Positions 9,313 to 16,802 of a stretch of 64,000 bases of DNA are shown here, piece by piece. Each line of letters opens with the position of its first letter. Positions within the stretch are counted from its first letter, which is position 1. Source of the stretch: Parachlamydiales bacterium (GTDB taxonomy: Bacteria > Chlamydiota > Chlamydiia > Chlamydiales > Rhabdochlamydiaceae); contig JAHFTQ010000003.1 of the NCBI GenBank assembly GCA_023265455.1, forward strand, positions 37,907 through 101,906, in the 5' to 3' direction. The position numbers and the translations under genes were made by a program. The notes beneath the pieces were generated by a model. That model ran no database searches. It worked only from the letters and a program-made list of their open reading frames with translations, and was not told the origin of the DNA.

Positions 9313-10241
9313 TCATCATCAAAAATCTGAAGAAATATTTTCCTACAGCGCAAGGCCTTCTTAAAGCTGTTGATGATGTCTCGTTTGAAATCCCTACAGG
9401 ACAAACCGTCGGTCTTGTCGGTGAAAGCGGCTGCGGAAAATCGACCCTGGGAAGACTTCTGCTGCGCCTTTATGAGCCCACTTCTGGAGAAGTCGAGTTC
9501 AATGGCACTAATATCTTTGATCTCTCCACTTCTCAACTCAAAAACTGGCGAAAAGAAGCCCAGATGATTTTTCAAGACCCTTACGCCTCTCTCAACCCTC
9601 GTATGACTGCTGAAGACATCATTACAGAGCCTCTTAAAATTCATCGTATCAAGGCCGAGCCTGCAACTGTTGAAGAAGCTTTTCAGCAAGTGAGCCTCAA
9701 CCCCCATTACCGCAGCCATTATCCCCATGAATTCAGTGGAGGACAACGGCAACGGATTGGGATCGCACGCGCCCTCATCTTAAATCCCCGTTTTCTTGTT
9801 TGTGATGAGCCGATTGCCGCTCTCGATGTCTCTGTTCAAGCCCAAGTTGTCAATCTCCTCAAAGAGCTCCAACAAAAAATGGGCCTCACCTACCTCTTTA
9901 TTTCCCATGACCTTCGCATGGTCAGATATATCGCTGATCAAGTCGCCGTAATGTACCTTGGCAAAATCGTTGAACAAGCTCCTACCGAGCTTTTATATAC
10001 AAATCCTCTTCATCCCTACACTCAGGCCCTTCTCTCGGCCATCCCACTGCCTGATCCCATTCAAGAGAAGAAACGGACCCGCATTGTCCTTTCTGGAGAA
10101 ATCCCCAGCCCCCTTCATCCTCCTCCCGGATGCGCCTTTTGTACCCGCTGCCCTCATGTCATGGACATCTGCAAAGTCAAAGCTCCTCCTCTCATCCAAA
10201 TCACCCCCGGCCACAAGGCCGCCTGCCACCTTTTTAATTAA
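9309..10241 (+). CDS. oppF: Oligopeptide ABC transporter ATPase OppF
   Basis: Second nucleotide-binding subunit, 310 residues from ATG 9309. That start shares an ATGA overlap with the oppD stop and has a GGAAG site, matching the other junctions; an upstream ATG at 9285 lies inside oppD. Motifs are Walker A GESGCGKST, signature FSGGQRQRIGIARAL, Walker B FLVCDEPIAALDV and the C-terminal CAFCTRCPHVMDIC cluster. No oppA-type binding protein follows within the window, so the receptor must be encoded elsewhere. The transcript probably ends near the hairpin repeat at 10307. Confidence 0.93.
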   Translation: MIIIKNLKKYFPTAQGLLKAVDDVSFEIPTGQTVGLVGESGCGKSTLGRLLLRLYEPTSGEVEFNGTNIFDLSTSQLKNWRKEAQMIFQDPYASLNPRMTAEDIITEPLKIHRIKAEPATVEEAFQQVSLNPHYRSHYPHEFSGGQRQRIGIARALILNPRFLVCDEPIAALDVSVQAQVVNLLKELQQKMGLTYLFISHDLRMVRYIADQVAVMYLGKIVEQAPTELLYTNPLHPYTQALLSAIPLPDPIQEKKRTRIVLSGEIPSPLHPPPGCAFCTRCPHVMDICKVKAPPLIQITPGHKAACHLFN

Positions 10242-10306
10242 AGTTCTTTTGATAGCCATCCGTACAAACTCTCTCAGTTATCAGATTGTTTTTCTCAGAG
10301 TATGAG

Positions 10307-10462
10307 TTTCATCAGCGCAGAGGCGCTTCGCGCGGGAGAGACGCGGAGGGCGCAGAGAAGGAATTTTCTGGGCTGCGCCCAGTTTATTACTCTCTTTTGT
10401 CTATTTTTCCTCTCAGCGTCCTCCGCGTCTCTCCCGCGCGAAGCGCCTCTGCGCTGATGAAA
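10307..10462. repeat. Nested hairpin repeat, copy A
   Basis: Two arms of about 50 bases (10307-10356 and about 10413-10462) are near-perfect inverted complements, with outer ends TTTCATCAGCGCAGAGGCGC and its complement. The spacer contains a second perfect hairpin, CTGGGC-TGC-GCCCAG, at 10368-10382. A related copy sits at 19998-20153. The short frame running through it is a product of the repeat, not a gene. It lies 65 bases after oppF and may also stop transcription. Similar 'GCAGAGACGCGGAGG' palindromes recur in many unrelated bacterial genomes, from memory. Confidence 0.9.
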
Positions 10463-10577
10463 TTTACTCTTTCACCTTTGAGCAGTTGATTACCCTGGTT
10501 AAAATTGCTGACTGGGTCTATATTCTACTTTTTAACGAATCTTGGTATAAGTTCATAGAAAAGGAATTTCAAAAGAC

Positions 10578-10913
10578 ATGGCTTCGACATTAGCATTGAA
10601 CACGGCTTTCAAAACTTCTTCTCAAAAAACTGTGCCCTCATCTGAAACAAATTCTATATGCTCGAAAGTCGAGCGTTGTTTTCTCGGATGCATCGATTCT
10701 GCCTTGGATTCTCTATGGTGTTGTGTAGGAGCAGGATTTGGGTTTATGGGCATAGTTGGAATAGTACTTATTCTTATAGGACGTTTTGTTGTGGATGATA
10801 GCCGTATGCCTCTCATGCAGGGATTTGGATTCGCTAATCTTGCCATTTCTATCGTAGCTATCTGCATAATCTTTGCCTGCGTTCTCCAAAAACGATTCTC
10901 ATCAGAGTCTTAG
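10578..10913 (+). CDS. Small Inc-like membrane protein
   Basis: This 111-residue protein has a polar N-terminus of about 45 residues and then two long hydrophobic segments (about 47-73 and 84-105) separated by the short turn DDSRMPLMQG. This bilobed pattern is the accepted sequence signature of chlamydial inclusion-membrane proteins. There is no cleavable signal peptide. An AAAAGGAA stretch lies upstream of the ATG. The next gene starts 44 bases downstream on the same strand, so the two may share a transcript. Inc status is an inference from topology; I see no sequence family. Confidence 0.6.
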   Translation: MASTLALNTAFKTSSQKTVPSSETNSICSKVERCFLGCIDSALDSLWCCVGAGFGFMGIVGIVLILIGRFVVDDSRMPLMQGFGFANLAISIVAICIIFACVLQKRFSSES

Positions 10914-10957
10914 AACCAATACCACTCGTAAAAATAGGTGGAAGTTATTTCATTTAG

Positions 10958-12427
10958 ATGGCACAATGCTGTACAAATAAAATGAATAGAATTTTACCAC
11001 TGGTTTCCAATCTCAGCCCTCTATCGCAAGGACAGAAAGCGATTTTTGCAGTAGGAAGCATGTTTTTTTGCTACCAAAGCATGACAGCTTTAGTCCACCA
11101 ACTCTTCCAGAAAACCAGCTTCAAGGAGTGGAAAGGTCGAGATAGGGTTATTGCGGCTGCTGCTTCTTTAGGGTGCGCCGTCGCTATAGGGGCCAGCAAG
11201 AGCCCCCTGGTAGTTTATATCACCTTTTTATCGCTAGGAGCGTTGACATGTGGAGTCTATCGGGCACCTCGGAAGGTTGCACCTCCAAATGAAATCCCAG
11301 CGCCTAATCCGAAGGTAGAAAAGGAATCCGAAGATCCTAAGCAGCGATGGGCTGTCTTTCGGGAAAAAATGCTTGCATCAACACGAAAACTCCACACTGA
11401 ATTTAAGGAAGAACAAGGACGCCTGAAGGAAGCAAAAGCAAAACGCGAAAAGCAAAAACCTGCGCCTCAGCAACCTGCGCTCCCAGTAGCAACTCTAATA
11501 CCAAGTCCTCAAACATCTCATGAGTCATCATTGCCTAAAGAGCTTGTCGATATGACGGCTGAAGCAGCCTCTCACCCTGAATGGGAGATAGCACCCAATA
11601 ACGCCTCTGAATTTATCCAGTTCTTGAAGATATGTCAGAGGGGTTTTTCGAAAAAAAGCATAATGTTAGTAGAGAAAAATCGAGAAGCAGCCTTAGTCTT
11701 TGTGAAGAATCTGGCATGGGTTATTCATCATCAAAAACTGCCCGAAGATCATCCGCTGGCCAAACTAAAAATTGTAAGACTGGACTCCACTTTGTTGAGA
11801 CGCAAAGATACGAAAAAAGTTGCGGAGATTTTAGCTGCTTTAAAGAAGGACCCTCAGATGCTTTGCTTTGTAGAGGAGGCTCATTTGTTGGTTGGCACAA
11901 AGGCATCTTATGAAACCTGGGATATTAATAGCATTAATCTGGTCAAACTAGCTCTTATGGAAGAGGAGATCCAGTTATTAGGAGCAACTTCCTTAGATAA
12001 TTTCGATACGTACTGCGATCCCCACTCTGAAGGAAAAAAAGACCTAGATTTTGACCGGTACTGGAGACGTTTTGATGCTGTTTCCCTTGACGCCAAGCAG
12101 TGTTTCAATCGACTCATGCTACAAAAAGAGGCCCTCGAGACTCACCACCCTGAAATAGAAATTATTCCTGGAGCTGTCGCAGCAGCAGTTGCGAGCACGG
12201 AGTTCGGACCCTCTCATCAGAGCCTTCTTACAGCTGCTTTCGATCTACTAGATCTAGGGTGTTCCTATGCTGTAGAGAACAAAAAATCTCAAGTAACTGA
12301 ATCTGATATCGTGCAAGCCGCATACCTCAGCTGGTCGAGTCAAAAAACTGACACAGAAAAGCTCATGGGTAGTGTACAAACAAAAACCCCGAAACTACAG
12401 ATAGAGGCAGACGACGGTATTCTTTAG
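10958..12427 (+). CDS. Membrane-anchored degenerate ClpB/Hsp100-like AAA+ protein
   Basis: In this 489-residue protein two hydrophobic blocks (about 27-50 and 62-101) precede a charged, Pro-rich linker (105-190). Residues 195-460 then follow the order of ClpB nucleotide-binding domain 1. SIMLVEKNREAALVFVKNLA replaces the Walker A block 'PVLIGEPGVGKTAI', so the GxxxxGKT loop is gone. MLCFVEEAH (301-309) replaces Walker B 'hhFIDELH', LLGATSLDNF (340-349) matches the sensor-1 block, and WRRFD (369-373) matches the arginine-finger region. ATP binding is therefore unlikely. The bilobed N-terminus suggests insertion in the inclusion or bacterial membrane. The carotenoid-oxygenase gene begins 6 bases after its stop. 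The homology reading is mine and should be tested by profile search. Confidence 0.65.
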   Translation: MAQCCTNKMNRILPLVSNLSPLSQGQKAIFAVGSMFFCYQSMTALVHQLFQKTSFKEWKGRDRVIAAAASLGCAVAIGASKSPLVVYITFLSLGALTCGVYRAPRKVAPPNEIPAPNPKVEKESEDPKQRWAVFREKMLASTRKLHTEFKEEQGRLKEAKAKREKQKPAPQQPALPVATLIPSPQTSHESSLPKELVDMTAEAASHPEWEIAPNNASEFIQFLKICQRGFSKKSIMLVEKNREAALVFVKNLAWVIHHQKLPEDHPLAKLKIVRLDSTLLRRKDTKKVAEILAALKKDPQMLCFVEEAHLLVGTKASYETWDINSINLVKLALMEEEIQLLGATSLDNFDTYCDPHSEGKKDLDFDRYWRRFDAVSLDAKQCFNRLMLQKEALETHHPEIEIIPGAVAAAVASTEFGPSHQSLLTAAFDLLDLGCSYAVENKKSQVTESDIVQAAYLSWSSQKTDTEKLMGSVQTKTPKLQIEADDGIL

Positions 12428-12433
12428 TGACCT

Positions 12434-13930
12434 ATGTTAAAAAAATTGCCTTTTCTTGCATTACTTGGATTATTGGCTTGCAGTTCAGAGCAACCGCTCA
12501 CTTCTAATCAATCTTTTGAAAATACTCACCTCCTCTTTGACATGGAGTCTGAAGTCGCAAGAGTTCCCTGTAAAATCCAGGGAAAAATCCCCTCCTGGCT
12601 CACGGGCACTCTTCTACGTAACGGACCTGCCAAATTCCAAGTGGGAGACCACCATGTGGACTGGTTTGATGGGCTTGCCATGCTCCACGCCTTCGAATTT
12701 GCTCCTGACAAGGTGTTGTATAGCAACCGCTTTTTGCGCAGCAAACAGTACTATATCATGATGGTTGAAAAGAGCTTAGACTTTGGTGGATTTGCGCAAG
12801 ACCCCTGCCCTAAAGTTTTTAAAAATCAAACCTCTCACTTGATTCCTAGCGAAATGCAAAATATTCAAAATGCCGATGTTAGCATTCAAGAATATGCTGA
12901 TAAAATGGTTGCTTTGACAGAAATTCCCCTTCCCGCCCTTTTTAATCCGCAAACTTTGGAAACCCTGGGAGTTTTTAATTATCAAGACAGTCTAGCTCAA
13001 GGGCAATGGGAATCTGCTCATCCTCTACACGATCTCAACTCCCAAGAAACCGTTAACTATTTTATCCGATTCGGAAGAAACAGCTCTTATGTGATCTGGA
13101 AGATGCCCGATCATCAGAGAGCGAGGGAGGTGATTGCAGAAATTCCCGTGGATTTTCCAGCCTATATGCATAGCTTTGCACTAACAGAACACTACGTGGT
13201 TCTAGTTGAGTTCCCCTTCGTTGTGAACCCTTTAGATTTATTGCTGGAAAAAAAGCCCTTCATATTTAACTACAAATGGATGCCCGAAAAAGGAACGATC
13301 TTTCATGTGATTGACCGCGCTTCGGGCAAAACATCAAAAATCAAAGGAGCTCCTTTCTTTGCTTTTCACCATGCCAATGCTTTTGACAAAGACGGGAAAA
13401 TCTTCCTCGATATTGTCACTTATCCCAATGCAAATGTTATTGAAGAAATCGAGAATCAAATCGAAGCAAATCAAGCAACGAAACTCGAACGTTTTACGAT
13501 TACACTCGCTAACCAAACATTATCTAAAGAGACTCTTTTTAATAAAACTCTAGAACTGCCCCGAATACCTGCTCCGCTAACTGCTCGTGAATATCGTTAT
13601 TGCTACGCTGTAGATGCCACTTTTCCAACTACCCTCAAAGATCAACCTCCCCTCTACAAAATTGATACGGTAACGAAGACAAGTCTAAGTTGGTCTGAAG
13701 AGGGCTGTTTTCCTGGAGAGCCGATTTTTGTGCCCCAGCCAGATGGTCAAAAAGAAGATGAAGGTGTTGTGCTTTCCGTTGTCTTAGATTTTGCTCACCA
13801 CCGCTCATTTCTCCTGATCCTTAACGGCAGTGATTTTACAGAACTGGCACGCGCTGAAGTCCCTCAGCCGATTCCAGTCGGCCTACACGGACTATGGAGC
13901 CCTCGCACTAACGCAATTTTTTCACATTAA
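12434..13930 (+). CDS. Carotenoid oxygenase family lipoprotein (RPE65/BCO-like)
   Basis: This 498-residue protein is of the seven-bladed beta-propeller, iron(II) dioxygenase family that cleaves carotenoids or related polyenes. The N-terminus is a lipoprotein signal with lipobox LLAC (Cys16). The family opening GTLLRNGPAKFQVG and DWFDGLAMLHAF is clear. The four iron-ligand histidines can be assigned to H196 (AHPLHD), H246 (YMHSFAL), H312/H313 (FHHANAF) and H485 (GLHGLW). Late blocks such as PGEPIFVP, GVVLSVV and ELARAEVP look closest to metazoan beta-carotene oxygenases. It starts 6 bases after the ClpB-like gene. Substrate and cell location beyond the lipoprotein signal are unknown. Confidence 0.88.
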   Translation: MLKKLPFLALLGLLACSSEQPLTSNQSFENTHLLFDMESEVARVPCKIQGKIPSWLTGTLLRNGPAKFQVGDHHVDWFDGLAMLHAFEFAPDKVLYSNRFLRSKQYYIMMVEKSLDFGGFAQDPCPKVFKNQTSHLIPSEMQNIQNADVSIQEYADKMVALTEIPLPALFNPQTLETLGVFNYQDSLAQGQWESAHPLHDLNSQETVNYFIRFGRNSSYVIWKMPDHQRAREVIAEIPVDFPAYMHSFALTEHYVVLVEFPFVVNPLDLLLEKKPFIFNYKWMPEKGTIFHVIDRASGKTSKIKGAPFFAFHHANAFDKDGKIFLDIVTYPNANVIEEIENQIEANQATKLERFTITLANQTLSKETLFNKTLELPRIPAPLTAREYRYCYAVDATFPTTLKDQPPLYKIDTVTKTSLSWSEEGCFPGEPIFVPQPDGQKEDEGVVLSVVLDFAHHRSFLLILNGSDFTELARAEVPQPIPVGLHGLWSPRTNAIFSH

Positions 13931-14033
13931 GTGTGTAAAATTCACTGCGGGATTTGGGACTTCTTACGATGAAGGGAAACGGAAGTGAAACCTACTATCA
14001 GCTGGCACCTCAAATAATAGCAGAGGGGGGGGT

Positions 14034-14098
14034 AACCCCTTATGTAAGCACCTCCTACGAAGGGGTACCCCTTATACGAACCCCTTACATAAGGGGTT
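14034..14098. repeat. Short nested palindrome inside the gene relic
   Basis: AACCCCTTATGTAAG (14034-14048) is repeated as its perfect inverted complement at 14084-14098. Between them lies the perfect palindrome AAGGGGTACCCCTT at 14060-14073. It could be a small inserted element or the variable Pro/Tyr-rich linker of the decayed gene. Confidence 0.7.
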
Positions 14099-14231
14099 TC
14101 CTGCTTTATCAGATGAGCTGAAAAATAAAATCAGTCAGTTAAAAAAGCGCTCCCCGAGAAGCGCGGTTGAAGGGATTATTATAAAGCTCTGTTCTTTAGG
14201 GGCTTTACAACCTACTCAAATAGGAAAGATC

Positions 14232-14421
14232 GGCATGGTTCAAAGTTGGGTAACAAAGTCTTTTTTCCATCCTGCATATCCTGCCGCTTTGCGATCCTAC
14301 ATATCCTGTTTAATTCCTAAAGGAGAACAGGATGCGCAGGATCGCAAAGCGGCAGGATATGCAGGATGGAATGGGGTTCAATTTTTGCGCTACCCAATTT
14401 AGCCTATTTTTGAACCATGCC
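14232..14421. mobile_element. MITE-like 190-bp foldback element with 8-bp target duplication
   Basis: The element starts GGCATGGTTCAAA and ends with the perfect inverted complement TTTGAACCATGCC (13-bp terminal repeats). It is flanked on both sides by GAAAGATC (14224-14231 and 14422-14429), a perfect 8-bp direct repeat as left by transposition. Inside is a second perfect 32-bp inverted repeat (14267-14298 with 14338-14369), so the whole element folds on itself. It has no open frame of useful length, so it would have to be moved in trans. It lies inside the gene relic, and removing it plus one GAAAGATC restores continuity of the family-like sequence. Confidence 0.82.
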
Positions 14422-14561
14422 GAAAGATCCTAAACAGAGACGCACAATATCTACGAATTAATTTTCTCTCGGAGATGGTGAAAACGGGTAAGCTGGTCTA
14501 TCAGTATCCCGATAAACCGGCTCATCCGCAGCAAGCATATAGAGTGTCCGGGAATTAGACC

Positions 14562-15380
14562 TCACATAAGAAATAAAAAGCCGATCACATGGATCGCGCT
14601 GAAGAAAAACCCACCCATGCTAGAAGCCCAGTCGCTTTCTTCTTCAGGTTCTGGATTTGCAGGAGCGCTAACTTTAGGTTCTGAAATCTTAGGAGCATAG
14701 ACTTTTGTTTCTATAAAACCCATTCCTCCCATTTCAGCTGCCCAGTCAATCGGATCTTCGATAACTTCTTTAGGTTCAGGAAGCTGAGCTTCTACCTCTT
14801 TTAACTCTCTTTCTGGAATCATCACCATTCCGAGCACACCCGCGTCGTGGATTACACCATCAAATTCTTCCACTTCTACCCGGGGTAAAAAAGAGACATC
14901 CTCTCTATCGGGAATCATCATCGTTCCCAACACACCCGTATCGTGGACAACTCCATCAAAATCATCCTCTGGAGTATGACCCGTCGGGTTAGGGCCTAAC
15001 GCCACCGTTGCCATCCCTGCGGCGACATTCACAGCTGTATTTTGGAGAAGATTTTTCATAGAAATCTGGCAGACTCGAAAAACAATCATTCCCAGCAATA
15101 CCGCAAGCACAATAGGCGGAGCCGTATTAACGGCCGTTGTCGCTAAAAATGAAGCTGCTCGATATGAAAAAAATAAAAGAAGAGCCGCAATTTCGACTTT
15201 TGAACGGAGCGACCATCCTGCGGGTGACAAACTCCCCTGTGCGGGAGACAGTTTGCTGTCCGTTTGAGTCTTAAATGTATCGGTAATTGCCGATTCAGCA
15301 ACTGAAACGCTGTCTTTGCCCTTTCCTCGATAGAAGAAAGAAGGCACACATTGCAGTGTTAGAGCTTTAATTAATCCCAT
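14562..15380 (-). CDS. Inc-like membrane protein with duplicated short motifs
   Basis: In this 272-residue protein a bilobed hydrophobic region (about 62-105) is followed by a long acidic tail. The tail holds two copies of the block FDGVxHDxGVLGxxMIPxRE (about residues 140-160 and 173-193) and two copies of DWAxxMGG near the end. A last hydrophobic run closes the protein (FFFSAIHVIGFLFLM). Repeated linear motifs on a membrane-anchored tail suggest a multivalent binding surface. GGGGAGC precedes the ATG. It lies 3 bases after the small membrane gene upstream and ends 3 bases from the relic. No family is recognised. Confidence 0.6.
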   Translation of the reverse strand: MGLIKALTLQCVPSFFYRGKGKDSVSVAESAITDTFKTQTDSKLSPAQGSLSPAGWSLRSKVEIAALLLFFSYRAASFLATTAVNTAPPIVLAVLLGMIVFRVCQISMKNLLQNTAVNVAAGMATVALGPNPTGHTPEDDFDGVVHDTGVLGTMMIPDREDVSFLPRVEVEEFDGVIHDAGVLGMVMIPERELKEVEAQLPEPKEVIEDPIDWAAEMGGMGFIETKVYAPKISEPKVSAPANPEPEEESDWASSMGGFFFSAIHVIGFLFLM

Positions 15381-15383
15381 CTA

Positions 15384-15632
15384 TTAGCTCCCCTGTTTGT
15401 TAGAAGGAAAATAGTTATAAACTGCATAACCGACTGCCCCTGCAAGTGCGATAGAGCCCACTGATGCGCCTAATGCCCAACCGACGGCCTTCAAAGATTT
15501 TGCAGAACTGGATGCCTCTGGCATTGACCGAATGATTTTAGAAACGCAAAACACTCCGCTGGTAAGCCCTGCTGCCAAACCACAAACTACACTTGTGACT
15601 CCCTTAACACTAAAATTGTTTTGAACTGACAT
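15384..15632 (-). CDS. Small two-segment membrane protein
   Basis: This 82-residue protein has two Gly/Ala-rich hydrophobic segments, about residues 11-31 and 49-71, separated by a polar, Ser-rich turn (RSMPEASSSAKSLKA). The start has a good GGAGG site and sits after a strongly AT-rich leader (15633-15785). It is probably cotranscribed with the Inc-like gene 3 bases downstream. An Inc-type location is possible but unproved. Confidence 0.6.
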   Translation of the reverse strand: MSVQNNFSVKGVTSVVCGLAAGLTSGVFCVSKIIRSMPEASSSAKSLKAVGWALGASVGSIALAGAVGYAVYNYFPSNKQGS

Positions 15633-15785
15633 TGTTATATCCTCCGCTTGTTTTATATCTATTATATAATAAAAATTAAATTAATTAAATATAAATAACT
15701 TAAAATACAAGCGCATGATTGTAAATGAGTTATATAAGACAGCCCTTATACCACACATCAGTGAAAAATGGCCTTTATGTTGCCT

Positions 15786-16736
15786 TCAAGGTAGAAAAAT
15801 CTGGTACTTCATAGGATGGTCAAAACTGTACATGGTGGGGGGAACAGATGGCGGAAATGACGATAAGAGTTCCTGTTTTGTTAATCTTTTGATCTTTCCA
15901 TTCGAATCCGCATGAAAAGTCCAACTACGACCTGTTGTTTGTTCGATTTCAAAAACGCGCCCAAGTCGTGCCAAAAGCACTTCAAGTTTATCGGCAACTT
16001 CCTTTCCTGTCATGGGGGTGAAATCTTTGGGTGGAGGGAAATCCGGGCCAAAGATGTCCTCTATATTATCGGAATCCAAGCTTGCTACAGGCAGCTGTGT
16101 AGCCTTGAGATCATCCTTATCAACTGCAAAACATCCAGACAGCTGTTGAGCTTCTTGATTCTTACGAAAATACATGATCTGCTTGCGTAAGTGGTTTTTT
16201 TCAGGGTCTTGGTCAATGGCTATTTCGATCAACTCTTGTGGAAAACTATATGCGTCCTCCCCCTCTTGCCGGGACTTTGAATTGTGCCAGAAGAATGCCT
16301 GCCCGTAAGTATTGATAAACCTTTCAGGATTGTTGACTAACATTGCACAGCAAGCAGAAAATAATTTATACGATAGATTCTTTATCGTTGGAGGCCCCTC
16401 TAACAATCCTTCCTCCGCTAACTCATGCTCAAGGTTATAAAGTTCACTATGATAAGCATCGCAAATGGCTAATATTTCGATTTCTTGCTGGGAGAGCGCC
16501 CATAAATGACAGCACCATAAAATTTTTTTACACTCTAGAAGTGTTCCTACTGGCGGTAAGTCAAGATCCCGGAATCTCGTTACCCACTCTTCAGAGTTAT
16601 CGATAAATACCTGCCACGCTCTGGAAACACAGACTAATTGACCAAGCTCTTGCAGACCCCAGCGAGGCATCATGAAGTTATTTAACACATCATTTGGAAG
16701 GCTTACTTGAAACAGCTGGTTTGAAACTGATGCCAT
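15786..16736 (-). CDS. F-box-like protein, paralog 1
   Basis: This 316-residue protein begins with an F-box-like domain (about residues 13-58: SLPNDVLNNFM, then ELGQLVCVSRAWQVFIDNSE.W). In eukaryotes F-boxes bind Skp1 in SCF ubiquitin ligases, and in intracellular bacteria they mark host-directed effectors. The rest is mainly helical and is shared with the next gene (blocks LSQQEIEILA, LFSACC, QELIEIA, LSGCF, TGKEVADKLEVLLARL). I start at ATG 16736, 5 bases after GAGGTG, rather than the GTG two codons upstream. The C-terminal 50 residues are unique to this copy. Substrate unknown. Confidence 0.7.
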   Translation of the reverse strand: MASVSNQLFQVSLPNDVLNNFMMPRWGLQELGQLVCVSRAWQVFIDNSEEWVTRFRDLDLPPVGTLLECKKILWCCHLWALSQQEIEILAICDAYHSELYNLEHELAEEGLLEGPPTIKNLSYKLFSACCAMLVNNPERFINTYGQAFFWHNSKSRQEGEDAYSFPQELIEIAIDQDPEKNHLRKQIMYFRKNQEAQQLSGCFAVDKDDLKATQLPVASLDSDNIEDIFGPDFPPPKDFTPMTGKEVADKLEVLLARLGRVFEIEQTTGRSWTFHADSNGKIKRLTKQELLSSFPPSVPPTMYSFDHPMKYQIFLP

Positions 16737-16802
16737 CTTCACCTCTTTTTTAACACAGAGGATATCTTGTTTTTTAGATTAAGAAAATTACAATATTTAA
16801 GG

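Larger units (their letters stand above)
13942..14558 (+). pseudogene. Relic of an AlbA_2/AAA-4 type ATP-binding regulator, C-terminal end
   Basis: Three fragments in order resemble the C-terminal winged-helix part of divergent-AAA (AlbA_2, 'AAA-4') proteins. The first is LRDLGLL..KGNGSETYYQLA at 13948-14010. The second is ALSDELKNKISQLKKRSP through LQPTQIGKI up to 14230, in another frame. The third is FLSEMVKTGKLVYQYPDKP..HPQQAYRVSGN, ending at the TAG at 14556-14558. The ATPase and N-terminal domains are absent. A frameshift separates the first two fragments, and a 190-bp foldback element interrupts the second and third. The family match is from memory of the characteristic 'KLVYQYPDKP.HPQQAYR' ending. 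Confidence 0.65.

Noticed and set aside
10286..10489. 67-codon frame through hairpin copy A
   Set aside because: It is produced by the repeat itself (Arg/Ala/Ser-rich, palindromic) and copy B does not keep it open in the same way.
14034..14098. CRISPR-like or tandem repeat array
   Set aside because: It is a single nested palindrome without regularly spaced repeats; no CRISPR array or cas gene is seen in the window.
15715..15915. 66-codon plus-strand frame before and inside the F-box-like gene end
   Set aside because: Mostly antisense to the F-box-like protein, no ribosome site, no recognisable sequence.
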